From Burkholderiales bacterium (GTDB lineage Bacteria > Pseudomonadota > Gammaproteobacteria > Burkholderiales > Usitatibacteraceae): DNA of 8,467 bases. Each line of letters starts with the position of its first letter. Position 1 is the stretch's first letter. The stretch covers positions 1 through 8,467 of the forward strand of contig JAICTR010000098.1 in the NCBI GenBank assembly GCA_025936275.1, in the 5' to 3' direction. The notes under the pieces were generated by a model. The model saw nothing but the letters and a program-made list of their open reading frames with translations. It did not search any database and was not told the origin of the DNA. This document shows, piece by piece, positions 1 through 6,989 of this stretch. The position numbers were made by a program, and so were the translations under genes.

Positions 1-251
1 CAGCGCCGCAGGCGCTGCCGCTCGGAGCTACAGAAGTGGGGCATGGCGGAGAGAAGAGATGGTCACTTCATGCCCGCGGCTCCGATCTGCTGGCGCAGGC
101 GGGCGGTGGGGCGCGCGGCGGGAGCGTCAGTGCGCGCTCCAGGTCCCTGCGCGATCCCAACCGCCGAGCGCACTGCAGCGACCAGAGCGTGCCCCACCGC
201 CCGCCGAAGCCGTGGACACCTATCGCCCGCTGGAGCCGTGCACCCCGGCCG
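1..251. other. Non-coding left flank with hairpins
   Basis: I see no convincing gene here. Open frames exist on both strands, but they lack a ribosome binding site and are explained by the high GC content. The stretch starts with a short perfect hairpin, CAGCGCC-gca-GGCGCTG (1-17), which has no T tract after it. It also holds a larger nested inverted repeat at 98-205, listed separately. On the minus strand this is the region downstream of the sugar dehydrogenase stop codon at 252, so it may be that gene's 3' untranslated region. A minus-strand ATG at 44 could begin a gene leaving the window, but too little of it is visible to support a call. Confidence 0.5.
98..205. repeat. Nested GC-rich inverted repeat
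   Basis: The arm GGCGGGCGGTGGGGC at 98-112 is the exact reverse complement of 191-205, and pairing continues inward to 116/187 through one G-T wobble, giving about 19 bp. Nested inside it, CAGTGCGC (128-135) pairs perfectly with GCGCACTG (168-175). The whole could fold as a two-tier hairpin of 108 nt. It lies 46 bp beyond the stop codon of the minus-strand dehydrogenase. No T tract follows on either strand, so it is not an ordinary intrinsic terminator. A structured RNA, a 3' end stabiliser or a dispersed palindromic repeat are all possible. Confidence 0.6.
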
Positions 252-1493
252 TCAGCGTTTCACGATGCGCCAGATCGCGTGGTTGTCGTCCGCCGAGACG
301 TAGAGCGCGCCATCTTTCCCCACCGCGAGCCCCACCGGCCGGAATCGTTCGTTCTTCATGCTGGCGAACGTGTCGTAGTCGCCCGTGGGCTTGCCGTCTT
401 TGAACGGCGCGAACACCACGCGGAAGCCTGCCTGCGGCAAGGGCGCCCGGTTCCAGCTTCCGTGGAAGGCGATGAACAGGCCGCCCTCGTAGGCCGGTCC
501 GAGCTGCGTGCCGGTGTAGAATGCGAGCGACATCGGGGCCCAGTGTCCGGGAAACGCGATCGCGGGGTCCTTCGCCTTGTCGCACCGGCCCACCTTCTTT
601 CCATCGCCGCCGTACTCGGGCGCGAGCACCTTTCGCTTCGCGTCGTTGCTGTAGTAGCAGTAGGGCCATCCGAAGTCGTCGCCCTCGTTGACCTGCACCA
701 GCTCCTCGGCCGGGTCGTTGGCGTTGGCCTCGTCGCTGAACCCCCAGTTGTCGCCGAGCTGGTCGCGCCCGTGCACCGCGGCCCAGACCAGGCCGGTGCC
801 CGGCTGCACCGCGAGCGCCTCCGCATTGCGGAGCCCGGTAGCCCAGCGATGCCCATCGGCGAACGTCTGCCCCGCGCGCGCGGCGTCGAACCGCCAGATT
901 CCCGCGCGCCGCTCGAGCTCCTTGCAGGGATCCTTCCCCGGCGACCGCGCGTGGCGATCCGACTCCTGGCAACTGTTGGTGGCCGAGCCGATCTTCACCA
1001 GCATCACGTCACCCCCGGGGAAGGCGAGCGTCTTCTCCGTGTGGTTCCCGTTGTCCGGCAGGTCGCGCACGATCGTTTCCGGACGCCCCTCGGGCTCGAG
1101 CTTCCCGGGGGTGAGCCGCCACCGGATCACCCGGTCCTTCAGGGCGAGATAGAGATGGCCCGCGTGCACGACGACGTCGTTCCCTCCGCTCGGGCCGAAC
1201 GTGGCGCGCTCGTCGGGGGTGCCATCGCCGTCACGATCGCGGAACGCGACGACGCCGTCGCTCAGGAGCCGCCCGCTCACGGCCGCGTACAGGTCGCCCG
1301 CGGGGCTCACGGCGAGATGGCGCACCGCCCCCACGTCATCCGCGATGCGCGTCGCGCAGACCCCGTGCGGCAGCGTGAGGCCGCCGTTGTCTGGCGCGCA
1401 GGCGGGGGCGCCGCGCTCGCGATGGGACGGCGCGAGCGCGGCGAGCGGCAGGAGCGCAAGGACGGCAGCGGCGTATCGGGAGATCCAGGGCAT
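252..1493 (-). CDS. Secreted PQQ-type sugar/sorbosone dehydrogenase
   Basis: This is a 413-aa member of the glucose/sorbosone dehydrogenase six-bladed beta-propeller family, whose members oxidise sugars or related compounds with pyrroloquinoline quinone outside the cytoplasm. Residues 1 to about 22 form a signal peptide (MPWISRYAAAVLALLPLAAL). Family hallmarks follow in order: NGNHTEKTLAF (about 148-158, holding the candidate catalytic His151), a CQESDRHARSPGKDPC loop (175-190), TGLRNAEALA (219-228), GRDQLGDNWG (242-251), DDFGWPYCYY (272-281), FHGSWNR (343-349), and a last propeller strand LYVSADDNHAIWRI near the C terminus. No haem-binding CXXCH is present. I chose the ATG at 1493 over an in-frame GTG at 1502 because it leads straight into the signal peptide; neither has a strong Shine-Dalgarno. 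The gene diverges from the SWIB gene. Its substrate cannot be told from sequence, and cofactor use is inferred from the family. Confidence 0.9.
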   Translation of the reverse strand: MPWISRYAAAVLALLPLAALAPSHRERGAPACAPDNGGLTLPHGVCATRIADDVGAVRHLAVSPAGDLYAAVSGRLLSDGVVAFRDRDGDGTPDERATFGPSGGNDVVVHAGHLYLALKDRVIRWRLTPGKLEPEGRPETIVRDLPDNGNHTEKTLAFPGGDVMLVKIGSATNSCQESDRHARSPGKDPCKELERRAGIWRFDAARAGQTFADGHRWATGLRNAEALAVQPGTGLVWAAVHGRDQLGDNWGFSDEANANDPAEELVQVNEGDDFGWPYCYYSNDAKRKVLAPEYGGDGKKVGRCDKAKDPAIAFPGHWAPMSLAFYTGTQLGPAYEGGLFIAFHGSWNRAPLPQAGFRVVFAPFKDGKPTGDYDTFASMKNERFRPVGLAVGKDGALYVSADDNHAIWRIVKR

Positions 1494-1525
1494 GGTGAGC
1501 ACCGATCATGAGGGCGTACGGGAGG

Positions 1526-1551
1526 AGCCGGCGGCTCCAGCCGGCGGCTCC
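1526..1551. repeat. Perfect 13-bp tandem duplication
   Basis: AGCCGGCGGCTCC occurs twice back to back (1526-1538 and 1539-1551). Each unit is close to self-complementary: GGAGCCG-G-CGGCTCC can be read at 1524-1538. The repeat lies 33 bp upstream of the chosen dehydrogenase start, so it would fall in that gene's 5' leader. It could fold in RNA or simply be replication slippage. Confidence 0.7.
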
Positions 1552-1582
1552 GTGAGCGGCTTCCGGAAGATACTCGCGGCCG

Positions 1583-1673
1583 CTCTCCCGAGGGAAAATC
1601 GGACGAAAATGCGGCTCTCCGAGGGGAAAATTCGTGAAAATCGGCGATTTCCGAGGGAAAACGGCCATTTCCC
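1583..1673. repeat. Three CCGAGGGAAAA units, about 31.5-bp period
   Basis: Three copies of CCGAGGG(G)AAAA begin at 1588, 1619 and 1651, preceded by similar CTCTC, CTCT and ATTT bases. Start-to-start distances are 31 and 32 bp, almost exactly three turns of B-DNA, so bound proteins would sit on one face of the helix. The units are dyad-like (TTTCC-GAG-GGAAA in the third). The block also contains AAATCG-G-CGATTT (1638-1650) and GGGAAA-n7-TTTCCC (1655-1673). The stretch is visibly richer in A/T than its surroundings. It lies between two divergent genes and next to candidate promoters for both, which fits an operator or activator array. It could instead be a leader RNA element of the dehydrogenase gene. 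No known regulator is recognised. Confidence 0.6.
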
Positions 1674-1675
1674 TA

Positions 1676-1703
1676 TTGTAAATCCGGGCCGGTCGTGTAC
1701 TGT
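1676..1703 (+). promoter_or_regulatory. Candidate promoter for the SWIB gene
   Basis: TTGTAA (1676-1681) and TACTGT (1698-1703) are 16 bp apart, each matching four of six sigma70 consensus bases. A start near 1710 would give a leader of about 59 nt. On the other strand the same bases read TACAAT (1680 to 1675), a good -10 box that could serve the divergent dehydrogenase, but no clear -35 accompanies it. The GGGAAA/TTTCCC dyad ends at 1673, directly upstream. Confidence 0.3.
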
Positions 1704-1768
1704 TTGTCACGGTAGTTTCTTGCAGGTTCCGAGGCACGCAGGTTCTCACGCTCACTGGGAGACACGCG

Positions 1769-2149
1769 ATGGCCACCAGGAAGAAGACTGCCGCAAGAAA
1801 GAAGTCCACCAAGAAGACCGCCCGCAAAGCCCCCGCGAGAAAGAAGACGGCAAAGAAGGCGGCCAGGAAGTCCGCCAAGAAATCCTCGGGCAAGAAGCGG
1901 ACGCCGAGTGCGGCGTTCATGCGGCCGGTCACGCCGGACAACCAATTGGCGGCCGTCGTCGGCAGCTCACCGCTCCCCCGCACCGAGCTCACCAAGAAGC
2001 TCTGGGCCTACATCAAGCGGAACGGTCTGCAGGATTCCAAGAACCGCCGCGCGATCAACGCCGACGACAAGCTCCGCCCGGTCTTCAACGGCAAGGCGCA
2101 GGTCTCGATGTTCGACATGACGAAGCTGGTGAACAAGCACGTGAGCTGA
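1769..2149 (+). CDS. SWIB/MDM2-domain protein with histone H1-like tail
   Basis: This 126-aa basic protein has two parts. Residues 1-45 are almost entirely K, A, R, S and T, with repeated KKTARK/ARKKTAKK units like the C-terminal tail of histone H1; this part should bind DNA or RNA non-specifically. Residues about 49-126 are a SWIB domain: AFMRPVTPDNQLAAVVG, then LPRTELTKKLWAYIKRNGLQD, then INADDKLRPVF, and a C-terminal helix with MFDMTKLVNKHV. SWIB domains are best known from eukaryotic SWI/SNF complexes and also occur in Chlamydia and many proteobacteria, often with a lysine-rich extension. A nucleoid-associated role is inferred, not shown. The start is supported by GGGAG at 1757-1761, seven bases before the ATG. 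The gene is monocistronic, ending at a strong terminator. Confidence 0.93.
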   Translation: MATRKKTAARKKSTKKTARKAPARKKTAKKAARKSAKKSSGKKRTPSAAFMRPVTPDNQLAAVVGSSPLPRTELTKKLWAYIKRNGLQDSKNRRAINADDKLRPVFNGKAQVSMFDMTKLVNKHVS

Positions 2150-2175
2150 CTTCCGGCGCGGCCGGAGCGGAACGG

Positions 2176-2208
2176 AGGGCGTCCCCGCTGGGACGCCCTT
2201 TCTGTTTT
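2176..2208 (+). terminator. Intrinsic terminator of the SWIB gene
   Basis: AGGGCGTCCC (2176-2185) pairs perfectly with GGGACGCCCT (2190-2199) around the loop CGCT. It is followed by TTCTGTTTT (2200-2208). It starts 27 bp after the SWIB stop codon. Confidence 0.9.
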
Positions 2209-2243
2209 GCCCGCCGTCGGCGGTCCGCCCGGCCACCCCGAGG

Positions 2244-2314
2244 GCCGCGGGACGAGGGCACGCCCCCTCCGGACAAGCCGACAGTCCTGCGGGGGCGTGC
2301 CCTCGTCCCGCGGC
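2244..2314. repeat. Hairpin repeat H1 (24-bp stem, conserved loop)
   Basis: Bases 2244-2267 are perfectly complementary to 2291-2314 (24 bp), enclosing a 23-nt loop. The stem contains CGAGGGCACGCCCCC and its complement. The loop core at 2268-2288 includes GGACAAGCCGACAGTCC, whose ends (GGAC 2271-2274, GTCC 2284-2287) can pair and lengthen the structure. The same 21-nt core recurs, inverted, in the loop of the second hairpin. There is no T tract, and a separate terminator already lies upstream, so this is not a simple terminator. It looks like one copy of a dispersed palindromic repeat. Confidence 0.85.
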
Positions 2315-2394
2315 TGCCCCGCCCCGCGAGAGCGAGGTTCAGTGCACACGCCAGGGACCAGCCCAGCAATGTCCAGCCCCCGAACCGAGGGCAA

Positions 2395-2457
2395 GCGCGA
2401 GGGGATACCCCCGCGGAGGACTGTCGGCTTGTCCGGAGCGGGGGTATCCCCTCGCGC
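2395..2457. repeat. Hairpin repeat H2 (20-bp stem, same loop inverted)
   Basis: Bases 2395-2414 are perfectly complementary to 2438-2457 (20 bp), enclosing a 23-nt loop. On the minus strand the loop core (2437 to 2417) is identical to the 21-nt core of the first hairpin. Read in that orientation, the stem contains CGAGGGGATACCCCC where the first has CGAGGGCACGCCCCC. The three differing bases are matched by complementary changes in the opposite arm, so pairing is kept while the sequence differs. The two hairpins face in opposite directions, 80 bp apart. Confidence 0.85.
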
Positions 2458-2533
2458 GCGGCCCGACCTGGGTGGGATCGACCTCCGCGTGGGAAGCACC
2501 GTTCGCCGTAGACCGCGGTTATCTTTGCCGGCC

Positions 2534-4204
<1,671 letters not shown>

Positions 4205-4219
4205 AAAAGGGGACTGTCC

Positions 4220-5155
4220 TCACAGCAGGATCGGGTCCTCGCCCTTCACGATGCCGCGCGCCCGCGCGAGCATCTCGTCCTCGGCCTCCTGGTCGGTCTT
4301 CTCGGCGAGCGCGATGTCGCCCTGGTGCGAGCCGTGGCGCAGGGCGTACGCGCGGGTGAACTCGGCGCCGAGGAAGAAGATCTGCGCGGAGTAGTACACC
4401 CACGCGACCAGCGCGATCACCGCGCCCGCGGCGCCGAACATCGATCCCACCGCCGTTCGCCCGAGGTAGAGGCCGAGCAGGAACTTGCCGAGCCAGAAGA
4501 GCACCGAGGTCACGATCGCGCCCACCCAGACGTCGCCCCACGCGATGCGCGCGCTGGGCAGCATCTTGTAGATCATGGCGAAGAGGCCGGTGATCACCAG
4601 GAACGAGCTCGCGAACTCCAGCATGCGCGCGGTCTCCGCGCGGCCGCCGAAGAGCTGCTCGCCGAGCGCGGAGAGCAGCGCGCTCACGAAGAGGGAGGCG
4701 AGCAGCAGGAAGCCCAACGCGATCACCATGGCGATCGAGAGCAGGCGCTTGCGCAGCACCGGGAAGAAGCCCTTCGGGCGGTTGGCGTGCGTGCGCCAGA
4801 TGCGGTCGAGGTCGGTCTTGAGCTCGTTGAAGACGGTGGCCGCGCCCACCAGGATCACGACCGCCGCCACCGCCGCGGGAAACACGTGGCTGTGGTTGCT
4901 GGTCGCCTCGACGAGGAAGCGGATGCCGCCCGCCATGCGCGCGCCGACCACCTCGGAGAACTGCGCGAGGATCAGGCGCTGCGCCTGCTCCCGGCCGAGG
5001 ATCACGCCGCCGATGGTGATCGCGACCAGCAAGAGCGGCGCCATCGAGAAGAGCGTGTAGAACGCGAGCGCCGCGCCCATGCTGCCCGCGCCGTCGTCGA
5101 GCCAGCCGTGCACGGAGCGGCTGGCGAGGCGCCACGCTGCGCGGAAAACCCCCAT
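4220..5155 (-). CDS. YihY/BrkB-family inner membrane protein, copy 2
   Basis: This 311-aa integral membrane protein belongs to the YihY/BrkB family (UPF0761). Family members were once misnamed RNase BN; their true role is unclear, with transport or envelope functions proposed. Six hydrophobic segments lie at about 28-53, 93-110, 139-165, 181-199, 208-231 and 239-264. Conserved blocks include SMGAALAFYTLFSMAPLLL (25-43), LKTDLDRIWR (112-121), WGDVWVGAIVTSVLFWLGKF (206-225) and WVYYSAQIFFLGAEFTR (252-268). The C-terminal tail is charged and cytoplasmic-looking. The gene starts 7 bp after the stop of a paralogue and has no good Shine-Dalgarno, so translation probably depends on coupling to it. 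Its 3' end is 15 bp from the convergent ettA stop. Confidence 0.93.
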   Translation of the reverse strand: MGVFRAAWRLASRSVHGWLDDGAGSMGAALAFYTLFSMAPLLLVAITIGGVILGREQAQRLILAQFSEVVGARMAGGIRFLVEATSNHSHVFPAAVAAVVILVGAATVFNELKTDLDRIWRTHANRPKGFFPVLRKRLLSIAMVIALGFLLLASLFVSALLSALGEQLFGGRAETARMLEFASSFLVITGLFAMIYKMLPSARIAWGDVWVGAIVTSVLFWLGKFLLGLYLGRTAVGSMFGAAGAVIALVAWVYYSAQIFFLGAEFTRAYALRHGSHQGDIALAEKTDQEAEDEMLARARGIVKGEDPILL

Positions 5156-5162
5156 CGCGCGC

Positions 5163-6113
5163 TCAGTTCGCCGGCGGCCGGACGAGGGCCGGGTCGCGGC
5201 CCTTCACGATGCGCCGCGCGCGGGCGACCATCGCATCGTCCTCGCGCGCGAAGTCGGAATTCGCCGCGTCGGCCACGCGATGCGAGCCGCGGCTGCGCGC
5301 GTATTCGCGCGTGAGCTCGGCGCCGTAGAAGAAAATCTGCGCCGAGTAGTAGACCCACATGATGGCGACGACCAGCGTGCCCGCCGCGCCGTACGACGAA
5401 GCGACGGCGCTCCGGCCGAGGTAGAGCCCGATCAGGAACTTGCCGATCCAGAAGAGGAGCGCGGTCACGAAGGCGCCCGCCCACACGTCGCCCCAGTCGA
5501 TGCGCGTGCTGGGCAGCACCTTGAACACCAGCGCGAAGAGGCCCGTCGTCACCGCGAGCGACACCGCGAGCTCGATCGCGCGCATCGCCGCCACGGCGTC
5601 GCCGAGCAGGCCGCCGAGGTAGGAAAGCGCCGCGCTCACCGCGAGCGACACGAGGAGCAGGAAGCCGATCGCGACGATGAGGCCGAAGGAGAGGAACCGC
5701 GCGCGCACCATTCCCCAGAGCCCGGCGCCCTGCTTCGCCTTGCAGCGCCAGATGCGGTCGAGGTCCTGCCGCAACTCGGCGAACACCGTGGTCGCGCCGA
5801 GCGCGAGCGTGGCGAGGCTCACCGCCGTGGCGATGAGGCCGTCCTTCTGCGTCGCGGTGGCATCGAGCAGCGATTTCACGCCCTGCGCTCCGGTCTCGCC
5901 GAGGAGGCCGGAAAGCTCGGCAAGGAGCTGGCGCTGCGCCTCGTCGTGGCCGACGACGAGGCCGGCGATGGCGATCACCAGCACCAGCAGCGGCGCGAGC
6001 GAGAAGAGCGTGTAGAACGCCAGCGCGGCGCCCATGCTCGCCCCGTCGTCCGCGGACCAGCCCTGGAACGCGCTCTTGAAGAGGCCGAGGAAATCGCGCA
6101 CGCGCCGGATCAT
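5163..6113 (-). CDS. YihY/BrkB-family inner membrane protein, copy 1
   Basis: This 316-aa protein is the first gene of a two-gene minus-strand operon and a clear paralogue of its downstream neighbour. Shared blocks at the same positions are SMGAALAFYTLFS (26-38), QDLDRIWR (116-123), GFLLLVSL (150-157), DWGDVWAGAFVTALLFW (206-222), IGKFLIGLYLGR (223-234), WVYYSAQIFFYGAELTREYA (253-272) and the tail motif ARARRIVKGRDP (297-308). Six membrane segments are predicted at matching places. The N-terminal dozen residues and the loop after the second segment are the main differences. The ATG at 6113 has no clear Shine-Dalgarno; the next Met in frame is Met27, already inside the conserved block, so the given start is preferred. 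The promoter should lie in 6114-6260 but none is obvious. Confidence 0.93.
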   Translation of the reverse strand: MIRRVRDFLGLFKSAFQGWSADDGASMGAALAFYTLFSLAPLLVLVIAIAGLVVGHDEAQRQLLAELSGLLGETGAQGVKSLLDATATQKDGLIATAVSLATLALGATTVFAELRQDLDRIWRCKAKQGAGLWGMVRARFLSFGLIVAIGFLLLVSLAVSAALSYLGGLLGDAVAAMRAIELAVSLAVTTGLFALVFKVLPSTRIDWGDVWAGAFVTALLFWIGKFLIGLYLGRSAVASSYGAAGTLVVAIMWVYYSAQIFFYGAELTREYARSRGSHRVADAANSDFAREDDAMVARARRIVKGRDPALVRPPAN

Positions 6114-6260
6114 GCGATTTCGAGGAATTCGCGGGCCACTGGTTCCGCGCGCCGCGCGCCGTCGCGCTGTCCTACGACGAACTCAGGCCGTTCCGACACC
6201 CCGCGGCACGCGCGCTCGGTAAAGTCTGTGCTCTCGATATAGCGCAAGGAATTCTCCGCG

Positions 6261-6434
6261 ATGGATGAGCAGCACTTCTTCGCCGACGTCGACCTGCCGT
6301 TTCACGTCTGGGTCCGGGAAGGACGGCGCTGGGTGCTGCGCGACGCGGGGCCCCGGCTGCGCGGCGATCCGGCCGCGCGTCCGGCGGGCGCCGAGGGCGA
6401 GACCGCGCGCCGCGATTCGTCCGGGCGCCGCTAG
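6261..6434 (+). CDS. Possible small protein, 57 aa, unknown function
   Basis: I do not recognise this protein. The 57-codon frame begins MDEQHFFADVDLPFHVWVRE, continues GRRWVLRDAGPRLRGD, and ends in an R-, G- and A-rich tail. It is charged, has two Trp residues in a FHVWVREGRRW segment, and lacks a signal peptide or membrane helix. AAGGA at 6246-6250 lies ten bases before the ATG, a slightly long but usable spacing. It fills the gap between the divergent YihY operon and the next gene, and its stop is 5 bp from the convergent stop at 6440, a neat fit typical of real genes. The first 30 residues look more protein-like than the low-complexity tail. It could be a chance frame. Confidence 0.45.
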   Translation: MDEQHFFADVDLPFHVWVREGRRWVLRDAGPRLRGDPAARPAGAEGETARRDSSGRR

Positions 6435-6439
6435 CGCCG

Positions 6440-6793
6440 TCACTGCTCCCGCACGCGCGCCTCGGCCTCGGCCTTGTGGATCTGCGCGATGCGCAGCGAC
6501 GCGTGCAGGAACCGGTAGAACACGTCCTCGCGCAGCAGCTCGTCCACCGTCACGTCGTCGGGATGCGCGCGGTGCGAAAGCCGGAACGTCCAGTACTCGA
6601 CGTCGTCCTCGCCCTTCACGCGCAGCGACCGGCATCGGTCCGGTAGCCGCACGAGGTGGCGCGGCGTGAGCGAGGCGATGTAATCGCGCAGCAGCGTGAG
6701 CACCTCGTCCACCGTGTCCACGATTTCCACGCGGCAATGCCACCCCGGGTCGTAACGCTCGAAACCCCGGGTGCGGTCCAGCGTCGCATCCAT
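6440..6793 (-). CDS. Conserved-looking hypothetical protein, 117 aa
   Basis: I do not recognise the family. The protein is soluble and mixed alpha/beta in character. It begins MDATLDRTRGFERYDPGWHC, has a likely helix VDTVDEVLTLLRDYIASL, a strand-like stretch DDVEYWTFRLSHRAH in the middle, and a C-terminal helix EDVFYRFLHASLRIAQIHKA followed by a charged tail. There is no signal peptide or membrane segment. The start is set at 6793 because GGAGG lies five bases upstream (minus strand, in GGAGGTAGCA before the ATG). An in-frame ATG at 6850 would add 19 residues but has no such site. The gene is alone on its strand, converging on the possible small gene at 6261-6434 and diverging from the WXXGXW gene. 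Confidence 0.75.
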   Translation of the reverse strand: MDATLDRTRGFERYDPGWHCRVEIVDTVDEVLTLLRDYIASLTPRHLVRLPDRCRSLRVKGEDDVEYWTFRLSHRAHPDDVTVDELLREDVFYRFLHASLRIAQIHKAEAEARVREQ

Positions 6794-6869
6794 TGCTACC
6801 TCCGCGCCCAGCTTCGAGCCATGTTGCGACGCGCCGAGCCACGCCGCCATCAGTCAAACGGCACGCGGA

Positions 6870-6956
6870 TGTAGGCGCGTCCCTACGGCGCGGTGCTTCG
6901 CTCCTACGGCACAACACGCGCCGGGCCGACACCCTTGTAGCGGGCGAACGTCTACA
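6870..6956. repeat. GTAG/CTAC palindromes, left cluster
   Basis: Two imperfect dyads lie in the gap before the WXXGXW gene: GTAGGCGCGTCCCTAC (6871-6886) and TGTAG-n11-CTACA (6936-6956). Between them CTACGGCRC occurs twice (from 6883 and 6904). The sequence TTGTAGCGGGCGAACG (6935-6950) is found again, inverted and exact, at 7329-7344. The first dyad matches the one at 7309-7324 at 15 of 16 positions when that one is read on the minus strand. A GTAG head with a short palindrome is typical of bacterial REP elements. Confidence 0.55.
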
Positions 6957-6989
6957 TTGTGCGCACTGGAACGAAGCGGAGCGGCGCAC

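Larger units (their letters stand above)
2150..2533. other. 384-bp intergenic region, SWIB gene to ettA
   Basis: No gene is supported in this stretch. It holds the SWIB terminator (2176-2208), a small odd palindrome CCGCCG-T-CGGCGG (2211-2223), and two large hairpin repeats (2244-2314 and 2395-2457) separated by an 80-bp spacer without recognisable content. The remaining 76 bp before ettA should contain its promoter, because the terminator isolates it from upstream transcription. I cannot identify a convincing -35/-10 pair there. A TTATCT at 2519-2524 is a possible -10, but it would give an almost leaderless transcript. Confidence 0.6.

Noticed and set aside
1..17. Hairpin CAGCGCC-gca-GGCGCTG as a terminator
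   Set aside because: No T tract follows on either strand within the visible sequence, and short GC hairpins are common at this base composition.
1..44. Start of a minus-strand gene from the ATG at 44 (MPHFCSSERQ...)
   Set aside because: Only about 14 codons are visible, there is no ribosome binding site, and no similarity can be recognised.
36..1511. A 491-codon plus-strand open frame over the sugar dehydrogenase
   Set aside because: It is the antisense of a well-supported secreted dehydrogenase, is rich in Arg, Ala, Gly and Pro, and has no recognisable domain. Such long shadows are expected in high-GC coding DNA.
1583..1673. CRISPR-like array from the three regularly spaced repeats
   Set aside because: The repeats are only about 11 bp, they diverge, and the intervening sequences resemble one another rather than unique spacers. 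No cas gene is present.
2207..2533. In-frame N-terminal extension of ettA
   Set aside because: The frame stays open by chance through the terminator tail and both hairpin repeats. EttA homology begins exactly at the ATG at 2534 and gives the normal family length.
4325..6242. Long plus-strand frames opposite the two YihY genes
   Set aside because: They are shadows of two clear membrane proteins and are dominated by Arg, Glu, Ala and His. They cross gene boundaries without a ribosome binding site.
6114..6260. Gene fragment in the YihY upstream gap (a frame reading EEFAGHWFRAPRAV)
   Set aside because: It looks mildly protein-like but has no start codon or ribosome binding site and ends just inside the next candidate gene. 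It is more simply explained as promoter-region DNA.
6794..6850. Longer start at 6850 for the 117-aa minus-strand gene
   Set aside because: No Shine-Dalgarno precedes it, whereas GGAGG is well placed before the ATG at 6793.
6183..6989. A 268-codon minus-strand frame spanning several genes
   Set aside because: It overlaps the 117-aa gene in another frame and crosses the repeats and intergenic DNA. Its composition is Arg/Ala-rich without domains.
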